Positions 11,154 through 21,519 of a stretch of 64,000 bases of DNA are shown here, piece after piece. Made by a program: the position numbers and the translations under genes. The stretch is taken from the NCBI RefSeq assembly GCF_000002595.2, contig NC_057006.1, positions 8,043,325 through 8,107,324 of the forward strand. Reading direction: 5' to 3'. Position 1 is the stretch's first letter; each line of letters starts with the position of its first letter. The stretch comes from Chlamydomonas reinhardtii (taxonomy: Eukaryota > Chlorophyta > Chlorophyceae > Chlamydomonadales > Chlamydomonadaceae). The notes beneath the pieces are model-generated. The model searched no databases and was not told the origin of the DNA. It saw only the letters and a list, made by a program, of their open reading frames with translations.

Positions 11154-14100
11154 ATGGAGGCTCAGCATCCAAACTCGGCGAAGGCTGGCAGTGTCAGCTG
11201 TGGGGGCCCTTCCAGTGCGCCAGCGGCGACGCCCGACCTTGCAGCCGACCCCTCCCGAGTGTGGCTGCCCGAGCTGGTGCAGCGCATAGCCACCTTCCTC
11301 CCTCGCAATGCCATTCCCTGCATCCTGAGGCTGGTTGACAGTGCCACGGCGGCCCAGTTTTCGGGCTGGAAGCACCGCACAATCCACCTCAGTGAGCCCG
11401 TGCCGCACGGCCTCTTCGCCGCACGCTGGTCGCCGCCCAGGGCCACCCGCAACCTCCCGCTTGAGCTGCGTTGCCGGCTGGTGGCGCTGACTGCGGCCTC
11501 GGGCGTGGTGGAAAATATGCCTGTGGCCCTGGCGGCGGCGGGCTGCTTGGTGCAGCCAGCCCTGCTCGGCTACGCGGCCGCGGCGGGGCAGGTTAAGGTG
11601 GGCACTGGATGTGCTGCGCGCGTGTGTGTTTTCCACTTTTGCGGGATGGGCACCACGTCATTAGGCAGCAAATATTTCAAATCAAAATTGAATGGCAATG
11701 TTTTGCTGCCTGCTTCTCAGATGTGTGCCTGGCTGCACATCAACGGCTGCCCTGCCGTCAAGATGGATGACGAGTTGGATGTTTTGGCGCTGGCAGCCGC
11801 ACGCGGGCACAAGGAAGTGGGTACGGAATGCACCGAAACCCTGGCGCGCTGTCGCCATCAGTGACTGGATCGCAATCTTGGTGACAGTACTTGGTGGCAC
11901 GTTCATTATGGTTATAGTTACCGGCTTGTGTGCAGGTGTGTGAGTGGCTGCTGGCCAATCGCTATGGCTGGAGCTGGGACGCGCTGTGTGCCGCGGCGGG
12001 CGGCGGTCACGTCGAGCTGATGCTCTGGCTGTGGCGCCAGGGGCCCGGAGCGGCTGGAGCTGGAGCTCCAGTAGCAGCACCACCAGCGCCAGCTGCTGGC
12101 ACAGTTGCTGGCACGGCTGTGCCAGAAGAATCCCGTACTGCGGGCACGAGCAGCACCAGCAGCGACGCCGCCATCTACACGGGCGCCGACGGTGCCGCCG
12201 TGGAAGCCGACGAGTGGCATGCGGCAGCGCAGGCGGTGCTGGGCGGCATTCCGGTGGACATGCAGCTCCTGCAAGAGGTCGCGGCCGGCTGCGACGTCGG
12301 CACGCTGCGGGCGGCGCACACAGTCTGGCACGCCGCCGACCAACGCGCCCAGCAGGCTCGGCGGGAGGAGCTCCGGCGCCAGCAGCAGCAGCGGCGGGAC
12401 CGGCGGCAGGAGGAGCGCCGGCTGAGCCGCGAGCGGTACGGTCAGCACGATGCAGATCCGCTGGGCGTGGGAGAACCGTCAGATGAGGACCTAGACGCAG
12501 AGGACGCGCTTGAGGTTGCGGCGGCAGAGGAGCTGCCGTTTGATGAGCGCAAACTGCGCGAGCGCGTGATGGGTGCGGCGGCGGGCAGCCCCACGCCCTG
12601 CTGGCGGAAGAAGGTGGCGTTTCTGGAGGATGTGGGGTTTGCCAAGTGCACCGCCGCCTGCGAGTGGGCGGCTGCGGTGGAGGTTGAGGGCACGCGCCAG
12701 CACCGACCGCCCATCGTACCGTCAGTCCTGCCGGCGGTGCTACCGCTGTTGTCGGGCGCAGCGTCTTCTGGAGGCAAGGAAGCGACCGCGGGTGGTGCTG
12801 CGGCTGCGCCAGCTGCGTTGGCGGTGGCTGGGGCTTCAGCTGCGGTTGTCACTAGCGCGGCAGCGGCAGAGTCGGAGGCCGCTGGCGCTGCGGCGGCAGC
12901 GGCACTGCTGTTTGACCTGGATGACCTCAGCGACTCTGAGTCCGAGCCTGAGCCGGACGTGAACAAGTGCGAGAAAGACCCCAGCGCTGGTGATGGTGCT
13001 GGCACTGACGCCGAGTCAAGCCAGTCTGGGACGGACGACGCCCTCACGCGGCTGCGCTGGCTGCGACGCCGCGGCTACCCAGCGGACGGCGCCGCCGTCA
13101 TTGAGGCCGCCCAGCACGGCAACACAGCCGCACTGGCCTTCCTGCTGCACCGCTGCGACGCCACGCCGCGCTGGGAGGCGGCAGACGCGGCGGCGGAGGG
13201 CGGCCATCTGGGTTGCCTGCGACTGCTGCGCGCCGCGCGCGCCACCATGGGGCAGCACACGCTCAGCCGGGCGGCGCAGCGGGGGCGGCTTCGGGTGGTG
13301 CGGTGGCTGGCGGAGCGCGCGGACCTTGGGGTGCTGCTGGATGCGGATGACGACAGCATCATGAGCGCGGCGGCGGGCAGTGGGTGTGTGCCGCTGTTGG
13401 CGTACCTGCGGGGTGTCCAGCAGCTGTCAGGGTGCAGTGGTGGAGGCGAATACGGCAGTGGGGGTGGGGGAGCCGGGGCCCTCCGCGGCTGCAAGTCGCG
13501 TGCCAGCGGCGACGCGGCGCAGGGCGGGGGGGAGGAGGGCGGTGAGCGAGGGAAGAAGGCAGGGGAGGCGGAAGGCGAAGGCGGGCGGGGCGCGGCGGGG
13601 GCTGGGCGCGAAGGGCAATGGATGTGTCCGTGGGATGAGGACACGTTCGCATGGGCAGCGGACGGCGGCTGCGAGGAGGCCATCGAGTGGATGGCGGCGC
13701 ACGGCTGTCCCATGGGGGTGAGCATAGTCGGGGGTTTCTCTTTTTGCACTTACCACGCAACTGTATTGTCCCGTCCTTTCGGCGCCACGATACTGCGTCT
13801 CATTCAATGATTCAATGCACTGTACTGTTTTAGGGTGGTTCGTTGCTGTTCATAGGTTGACGCACTTGAATCACAGCAGGCACTACCTCTTCTGTGCCGC
13901 AGGTCGACGGCCTGCCGTACGTCTGGGCCGGCATTAACGGTGACTTTGCCACGCTGGCCTGCCTTCGGCGGCTGGGCTGCCCCTGGGACCCCCAGGGCGG
14001 GACCTTCCTGCGGGCGCTGCGCAGCCACCGCCGCGGGCGCTGGTGCTCCGTGCCGGCGCTGCAGTGGCTGCTGGGCGAGGGGTGCCCGGTGGGGGACTGG

Positions 14101-14286
14101 GAGGCGTTGCTGAAGGCGGCGCGGGTTCGTGGGAGAGACTACATGGAAGTGGTTAACTGGGTGGAGCGTGTGAAGAAGAAGCAGGAGGAACAGGCTGCAA
14201 CTGGAGGGGGCGGTGTTGAAGGGAAGAGTGAGGAAACGAGCCCGAGGCCAGCGTCGGGCTGTGTGCCATGTTGCCTGGGTCGGTAA
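11154..14286 (+). CDS. F-box-like / ankyrin-like repeat protein, 901 residues
   Basis: Likely a protein-binding scaffold, perhaps a ubiquitin-ligase adaptor. Exons: 11154-11597, 11721-11816, 11936-13717, 13903-14286. Intron 1 has no in-frame stop. The start follows the pattern WLPELVQRIATFLP...ILRLVDSATAAQF, which resembles a degenerate F-box. Repeats of the form 'AAAxGHxxxxxWLxxxG' follow: LAAARGHKEVCEWLLANRYG, LCAAAGGGHVELMLWLW, IEAAQHGNTAALAFLL, and WMAAHGCP near the end. Several copies sit beside splice junctions. A long acidic and Ala-rich linker separates the two repeat blocks. Large families with this layout are known in Chlamydomonas. The final residues (CVPCCLGR) are Cys-rich. The TGTAA at 14337-14341 is a possible poly(A) signal 50 bases after the stop. 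Confidence 0.75.
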
Positions 14287-14696
14287 GGAGCAACCTTCGT
14301 GAGCTGAGGCTCTGGATGTCCGACGACAATATGGCATGTAAGAAACGTCAACTTCTTTTCCCACAAGCAGAAAGAGGGACTGCAGGGTTAGGAGGGCAGC
14401 ACAAGGGGAGAAGCGCGCGCGTGTGGATCGGCAGTTAGCCGGGCGATGACACGCTGACACCGGGATGACTGCTAGACACGCCCAGCAACTTCAGTTGTTC
14501 TTATTTCATCTGCATTAATTATAGCAGCTGTAGCAGCGCTGAGGCCTTGCACGAGCGTCACCAATCGCCAGGTTCTGGCACTTGCTGGGCCCTTGCAAAA
14601 CTCACAGTTTTTAGGTCAGATACAATTCAACCGTTTTGTTGTAACTTACTACAACACCGCGCTTAAGGGGTGCAACCAACGGCGTGCACTGGCAAA
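14287..14696. other. Intergenic region between genes 4 and 5
   Basis: 3' UTR of gene 4 with TGTAA at 14337-14341 and another at 14639-14643, then the 5' region of the monooxygenase gene. No coding signal seen. Confidence 0.45.
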
Positions 14697-17600
14697 ATGA
14701 CACCGCCACTTGCTGTGCTCGGCGCCGTTGTTGTCCTTTTAAGTGCCTTGCTGGATAAAGCTACAGCAGCAACGTGCTATGCCAACTTCGGCGCAAAGGA
14801 CTTCCCTTCGTGTATCAACTTGGCGCCCAGCCTCGCGCTGCACTGGAGTGTCAGCGGTGGCTCCATTACCTTCGCCGCTGATGTGGATGGAGGTGTGTAA
14901 GCTGCATGGACAGGGTGATAACAGGCAGCATTGCTTCCATGTGCTGGGGACAGGGCGGGAAGCAGTGGGTGGGCAGACACAGTGGGGAGGGTGAAGGGCC
15001 TGGCACGCGGGCCAGAAGCACACGGCAGCAGAACATGGCCTATCCTGACTTCCCCTTCACCCACTTATGATGATGAAAATGCTCTGGAATTGCAACCTCT
15101 GCAGCGTGGGACTGGGTCGGCATTGGGCTGAGCGAGGGCGGCATGTTGGGCGCGGACCTGGCGGTAGCTGCGCTCGAGCCCGGCTCCACCCAGTGGACAG
15201 CCACCGATTACTGGTCCGCCGGTTTTGGCTTCCCGGCCCGCGACGTCTTGCAAGTGAGCTTGCTCGTGCTGAGGTGGTGTGTGCGTGGTCACAAACAGCC
15301 TGGCCCAAATGCTCAGCGGCTGCGGAAAGGCCAACCCTTCGCCAAGGGTTCGCAGCATGCCAACTCCCCAAGCAGACATGCTTTTGACGCACGCTGTATC
15401 CTTATTGGCTTCCGCTGTGCTGTGACGGCTGGTCTGCAGGACGTGACGCTGGTGGCGGTGTCGCGGGCAGGCGGCTCAACGCAGGTGGCCCTTCGGCGAC
15501 CGCTGGTAAGAGCTTAAACGGGTTTGGGCGAATGTACTAACCCAGAACCATAACCAGAAACCCGTCAATAGACAGCGGAGATAATGTGGCCTTGGCGGGG
15601 GTGGATCAGGAGGGCCCAACTGACAGGATCCCGTCTAGCGCAGAGTTCGGAGTTCAAGGGCGCAGGACATGGTAGCGGATGATTCCTGAGCCCGCAAACC
15701 CCTTGTCCACAACGCTTGTTGTTGTGATGCATTCCGCAGGTGAGCTGCGACCTGGCTCAGGACCGGGCGGTGGTGAACGACACGCGGCAGACGGTCGTCT
15801 GGGCGGTGGGGTCTGGCGGTTTCGCCTACCACGGCCCCGTCAACCGTGGGCAGGCGGAGGTGGTGCTACTGCCCAACGCCACCACGCAGGCCAACCTGCC
15901 GCTGCCGGCGGACGTGCAGGTGCGCCTTAGGGGGCAGGCGGTGCCCAGAGAACGAGGGACACTGGGCGCAGCTAGTTGCTGCAGACTGCTGGCGAGGTTG
16001 TTGCGCGGCTTGCGGGGGAGCGGTTCGGCGGCGTAGCGTTGGCACAGGCTGTGTGGCAGGATTGAATATAGGTTTGCAGCTGACCCGTCCTGCTGCCCTC
16101 GTGGCCTGCCTGGGCTTGAACGCACGCAGACGCTGGAGCTCAAGATGCCCGCCTTCACCATCCCCGGCAATGCCACCACGTACCAGGTGGGCACTGGGCC
16201 CGTGCCGCATACGGCTCTGCCACCGCGCAACTCCACGCATCCTGCTCGACCCACATGCCCGAATCTTTGCACACGCACTCACGCCTGCACGCACACAACC
16301 CCGACGCCAATACCGGCCCGCACGTTGCTTCCCTCTCATACGCAGTGTGTGAATCTGGAGATGCCGCACGATGCCAAGTATCACGTGTATCGCTACGAGC
16401 CCATTATCGACAACACGCCCTACGTCCACCACTTTGTGGCTTGGACCTGCTACGGCCTCAGTGACGCCGACGCGCCCGCCACGCCGCTGGGCTCACCCTA
16501 CGATTGCCTGGGCTACATGGAGTGCTCCGAGTTCTGGATGGGCTGGGCTCCGGGTGCGTGGGCGGGCGTGGGTTGAGGGAGTGCGGCAGCGGCAGCTTGG
16601 CACTGCTTTGGCTGCTGGAACCTGTAGGAGCGCCTGGAATTGGGCTGGCTTCAAATGGTCGCAACGCCGCATGCTGTGAATTGCAGGTCTGAACAAGGTG
16701 GATGCGGAGGCGCAGGCGGCACTGGCATTCGGCTCGGGCACGCCGAAGCGGTACCTCGCCCTGCAGATCCACTACACCAACCTGCAGGGCGTGCAGGGGC
16801 AGGTGAGCCCGGCCTTGCCTTGGGTCGTGTGGTTAAGAGATGGCATACATCGTGATAATGTCCATTTTATGGGGGCCACATCTGCCGTGATGGACCACAC
16901 GCCCGTACCTCAGCGCCCGCCTTTCCCGGCCCCTTGCAACCGCCCTCGCCCTCACCATACGCGCAGGTCGACTCTTCGGGCTTCCGCATACACTACAGCC
17001 CCACACTCAAGAAATACGACATGGGTGTGCTCACCCTGGGCACGCACGACATCGCCGTACCGGCCGGCGCGCCCTCGTACACGACGGCGCCGAACGTGTG
17101 CCCCGGCACCTGCACCTCGCAGCTGGCGGCAGCCGGCCCCATCACCCTGATCGAGTCCTTCTACCACATGCACCAGCTAGGCAAGAGCATGGTGAGTAGC
17201 GCGTGCGTTGTGTAGCTGTCTAAACGGCTCATGTTGGGTCATCGCAGCACCTGGCTACGAACTTCCCACTTAGCCACTGCCATGCTCCCTGCCCAACCTG
17301 CCCCACCCATTACCCGTGCTTACCCCTCCGACCTACCCTTCCCTGACCTGCCTCTTGCCGCGCCCCCATCCCAACTCTCCTGTGTGCCTGTCAACCGACA
17401 GGTCACGCGCCACGTGCGCGGCGGCCAGGAGCTGTCGCCGCTGGGCACACGTGACTACTACGACTTCGCCTACCAGGCGCCCGTCAACGTGCCGCCGCCC
17501 TCGCGCACGCTGCTGCCCGGCGACTCGCTCATCACCACCTGCACCTACAGCGGCGTGGGGCGCAGCAACGTGACCAAGTTCGGGGAGGCTTCCTACGAGG

Positions 17601-18694
17601 AGATGGTGAGGCAGGGGTTGACGGGGCATGTGCGTGTGAAGAGTGCGGCGCCAAATGTATGGTATGTGTGTACAAGGACCCGCTCGCCGGGCACATCGTT
17701 CTTCCGTAGTTTGCGCGCGGCGGAGTAGTTGTTCATACGGTAACATTGGCACGCACGCCCCTGGCCCGCTACCGTCCCCCGCCGCAGTGCTTCAACTTCC
17801 TGTTCTACTACCCCTTCAACGACTCCATCAGCTATTGCATCACCATGGATCGCGACCTGTCCGGCATGGCCAGCTGCAGCTCCATCCGCCTGCTGCAGGG
17901 GCTGCAGTCGCAGGATGCCTTCAACGCGGCGGTGCAGGCAAGCGTGCGCTCTACGCGCTGAATGTTTAGGGGCTGGGGCAATGGGCGCTAGGCGTGTCGA
18001 GGTGCATGCGCAACTTGCTGCAAGTTGTTTGCGGACGCCGGGCGGGCACGGTCGTCATTGGCACTCGGGTCTGGCGAGGTTGGGGCGCAGCTTGTGTCAC
18101 ACGATGTGGCGGTTAGGAAAGGTTATTCGGGGCGTTTCCGTTCCGCTCCGCGGTCCTGCGAATTCGCCGTCGTGGAATGTGCTGTGACACCCCTGCTTGT
18201 CATTGCCTGCAGGCGGGCGAGATTGTCTCGGTGCCGGCCAACGCAACCACGTACAAGTAAGTTCCCTGCTGGGGTGCACCGTATTTCTGTCCATGCCCAC
18301 CTGCACTGCCACTGAGTACGATGCCAGTACCGTATGGCTGACCCCTGCCGGCGTCACACGCGCATCCCGTCGCCCGCGCAGGCCGTACAACCCGACGTGC
18401 GCACGCACCGCCCCCGGCGCGCCGGGCTCCTCCTCTTCCCAGCCCGCATCTGGCGGCGAGGGGGAGCCGCAGGAGGAGAAGCACCGCCGCAACGTGGGTG
18501 CTGCGGTGATCACAATCATCATCATAGCATGCATCGGCGGCGTGGCAATTTGGGGCGTGCTGCGCTGGATGCGTGTCAAGCGCCAGGCAGAGGAGGAGCA
18601 GCACCTGTTCCAGAAGTACAACCCCAACACGGTGGGGCTGCCGCTGGTGGGCGCAACCAACTCGTCCTCCGCGCCGATTGGCAGCAAGGTATAG
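14697..18694 (+). CDS. DOMON plus copper type II ascorbate-dependent monooxygenase, membrane-anchored (DBH/MOXD-like)
   Basis: Predicted secretory-pathway hydroxylase of the dopamine beta-hydroxylase/PHM family. Exons: 14697-14892, 15105-15253, 15440-15505, 15740-15919, 16130-16186, 16346-16553, 16687-16802, 16967-17191, 17402-17605, 17788-17937, 18213-18256, 18382-18694, giving 635 residues with phase closed throughout. A signal peptide (about 1-25) leads into a DOMON domain (about 40-200, with WDWVGIGLSEGG). All copper ligands expected from PHM are present: HH at 244-245 and H314 (IHYTN) for CuH; H391 and H393 (HMHQLG) and M467 (YEEMC) for CuM. One transmembrane helix (about 570-591) and a short cytosolic tail give a type I topology. 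The exon 10 donor is ambiguous: GC at 17938 or GT at 17944. The substrate is unknown. Confidence 0.9.
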
Positions 18695-19354
18695 GAGACG
18701 TGTGCGCGTCGACACGCCAGGGACTCCTCGGAAACTGCTGCGGCAGGAGCGGAAATGTATGTGGGTTGGGCAAGGTAGCATGAATAAAGGTAGGCCATGT
18801 GTAGGGTAGGATAGGTTTGATGCACGAATGCACAGTGGAAGGAAATAGGGTAGCACAGGAATAGTGCATAATAGCGGGTAGCAGTTCTCTATGCGCGTTG
18901 GGGCTACGGTAGGCAGTGGCGGTTGTGTTTCACATGTACACAGGTGTGCGAGGGGTTAGAGTGGATAGAGGTGTACCACATGTTGGCATGCCGGCGTGGA
19001 CTGGCGATGAATTGCAGCGCGGTGAGGTGGAGCAGTTACGCAGTCAAATCTACGCTGCGGTTGCGGTCGATGACCCTGACGCTGACGAGACTAGGGACTG
19101 TCCCTCACAGTAGCGGCTCTAGCGTAGTACTGCACTACCTGCCACATTAGTGATGCACAAATTGCGTGAAGGGCCCATGCTTACAAGAGACAACGCGCGC
19201 ACGCGCGAGAGGGATTCTGTTTACATGTGTGATACACAATTGCGTGACGGGTCCATGTTTGCACCAAAACTGCAACATGTGATACTACTACAAGAAGATC
19301 TGCCACCCACGTATCAAGTCTGTGGGGCCAACGCCACACCAGCACTAACGTATG
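18695..19354. other. Shared 3' region of convergent genes 5 and 6
   Basis: Contains an AATAAA near 18782 on the plus strand and TGTAA signals on the minus strand at 19191-19195 and 19221-19225. Two imperfect 35 to 40 base direct repeats (about 19152-19192 and 19231-19270) share 'cacaa(a)ttgcgtgaMgg' followed by 'cccatg/tccatg'. No coding signal seen. Confidence 0.5.
19221..19225 (-). promoter_or_regulatory. TGTAA poly(A) signal of gene 6
   Basis: Minus-strand TGTAA about 130 bases beyond the stop codon at 19355. A second copy lies at 19191-19195. Confidence 0.45.
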
Positions 19355-21204
19355 TCACGAGCCCTCCTCGTCGTCCGAATCCAGACCAAACCCGGCCACG
19401 GGCGCCGCAGGCTTGCCGCCTCTCCCGGCTAGCCCCAAGGGCGCCCCCGGCCGCTTTATCCCGCCCCGCGCCATCATCATGCCGCTTGCCCGCCCACCCG
19501 CCCCGCCCAGGCCTCCTCTCCCGGCGCCACCTCCACCTAGCCGCATGCTGATGCCCGTCGTGCCCGGCGCCACTGTGAGCGGCGCCGGTGGCGCCGCCTC
19601 AGCACTTGACCCAGAGAACACCGGCTCCGGCGGCGGATGGGGCGGCTGTGCCTCACCCGGCGGCAGCGGTGGCTGTGGCCCCGACGAAGGCAGCGGCGGG
19701 GGCGGAGCGCCCGGCGGCAGCGGCGGTAGTGGCGGCTGCTCTGCCTGCACCTCCCCAGGTGGCAGCGGCGGCGGCATGCCACCGCTCATGCCTCCCAGCC
19801 CTCCTCCGCCTCCTCCTCCTGGCTGCTGCTGCCGGCTGCGCGCCTGCGCCACCTCTATCTGCTTCTGCAGCCGCGCCATCTCCTTGTCCGCTACCTTCTG
19901 CTCCCGCCGCTGCCGGTCGCCGCGGCTGCGCTCCGCCATGGCGGACTTGGCCTCCGCCAGGCGCTTGCGGTGGTGGTGGTCGTAGGAGGACAGGTGCTCC
20001 TCCAGCTGCCGAGCGGTGGTGTACTGCTTGTCACACACCTGGGGAGGGGGGCGGGCGGGGGCACAGGGTGAGCCCGGCACGAGGCACTACGGCGCCGATT
20101 TGCCGGCCCTGCGCATTTGCTGACAATCCCTGCCGGAATGCCCTAGCTACCCAGCAATCCAGTGCAATCAGGCACACAGCCACGCTCACCCCTGGCTAAG
20201 GTACGGCACTGACATGCCCATGCCGGCCCTGCGTGCTAGCTCCGAAGTCCTGCTTGGATGCCCTACCGCCGCCCCCTGGTCACCCAGCCCTTCAGATTTT
20301 CAGCCATGAGCCATCCCAGCCATTCTAGCAGCCCCAACCCATCCCGTCGTCGCAACCATCCCAGCCGCCCCTACCTCGCAGTAGAAGGTCTGCAGCATCT
20401 CCTTGACGTCCTCCGCGCGCTTCTGCAGCACCTCCGCCGTGGCCTCGCGTTTGCGCGCCGCCTCCTCGTCCTCCTGCGCCGCCACCTCTATCTCCAGCCG
20501 CTTGCGGTTTGCAGTCGCCTCCGCCGTGTGCGTGTCGTCCTCCTCCTGCAAACCCCATCAGGCACACACGCCACCGTGAGCCACCATGACAGCTTCACCA
20601 CGAGGGAAATTTGTATATGCTTCAGCTGGCGCCTGCCCTGCTCCCAGGTGTGAGTCCGGGTCACCTGCTTGCCAAGCCCTAGCCGCACGCCGGCCTCGAC
20701 GCCCGCGCGGATGGGCTCCACGATGCCGTTCTCCTGCGTGTCCAAGCAGGTGTCATCTGGCTTGTCAAGGTGCACGGACTTCTCACTTCACTCGACACCC
20801 CTCACACCGACACACTCTGCCCCACTCCTTACCTGTCTCCCAAGCCCCTTGCCCTCGGTCCAGCCCATCTTTTGAAGAAGCTTAAAGCCAATGTTGCTGC
20901 TTGCGATGGGCCCGGAAGCCGAGCCCCCACCCGCGTCGTCTTCGTCGTCCTCGGGACCCCCGACCGTGCCGCCGATGCCACGGTGCCCCCAGACATCGTC
21001 ATCCCACTCGAGCTGCTCTAACCGCCGTCGCTTTTCCTCTTGAAAGGAGACTGAAAACTCGTCCCCTCGGGGTGCAGCCAGTCGCGGGTCAACTACAGCG
21101 ACTCCCGCAAGTGGATTCATGGCTAGTTGTTGAGGGTTTATGCTAGAAGCACCTAAGAAACGGAAGGGCTCGCACTCGCCAGATCGGTCGCTCAATAACC
21201 TCAA
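19355..21204 (-). CDS. G-patch and C2H2 zinc-finger protein, GPATCH8-like
   Basis: Predicted nuclear RNA-associated protein, probably in splicing. Exons 5' to 3': 21204-20833, 20733-20665, 20545-20375, 20038-19355, giving 431 residues with all phases zero. The G-patch (about 103-147) reads SNIGFKLLQKMGWTEGKGLGRQ, then after an intron continues to PIRAG...GLGKQ. A charged coiled coil (exon 3) leads to a C2H2 finger split by the last intron: FYCE | VCDKQYTTARQLEEHLSSYDHHHRKRL. The order G-patch, coiled coil, then FYCxxCDKQY...SYDHxHxxRL is typical of GPATCH8/ZNF804 proteins. The C-terminus is Pro/Gly-rich and ends in an acidic SDDEEGS tail. A second start at 21120 (MNPLAGVAVV) is possible. Confidence 0.85.
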
Positions 21205-21519
21205 CTCGATTCGTTGTGCCGCTCGCTAGATTTAAGAAACATAGTGTATATCTGCTTATTGCAGTATTACAAATTACGCTCGGAAAACGCTCCAGGCACG
21301 AACACATCGAAAGACGATTCGGTACTACTTGCTTCCTGGCGCCCCTTGCTTCGGGCACATTCTCTTTACAGACATCACATAACAATCAAGTCTTCTGGAT
21401 AAACATTAGAGGGCCGGAGCGTTGGGCCGCGGACATGGAGCTCTGAGTGTTTAGTCTCGCCTCAGCTGCGGCCCCACCCAGTTGCCGCGCGGCGCTAGTG
21501 ACCATCTAGATACACCAAT
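21205..21519. promoter_or_regulatory. Compact divergent promoter region between genes 6 and 7
   Basis: Only about 315 bases separate the two start codons. The stretch is AT-richer than its surroundings and must hold both 5' UTRs and promoters. No specific motif is claimed. Confidence 0.5.
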
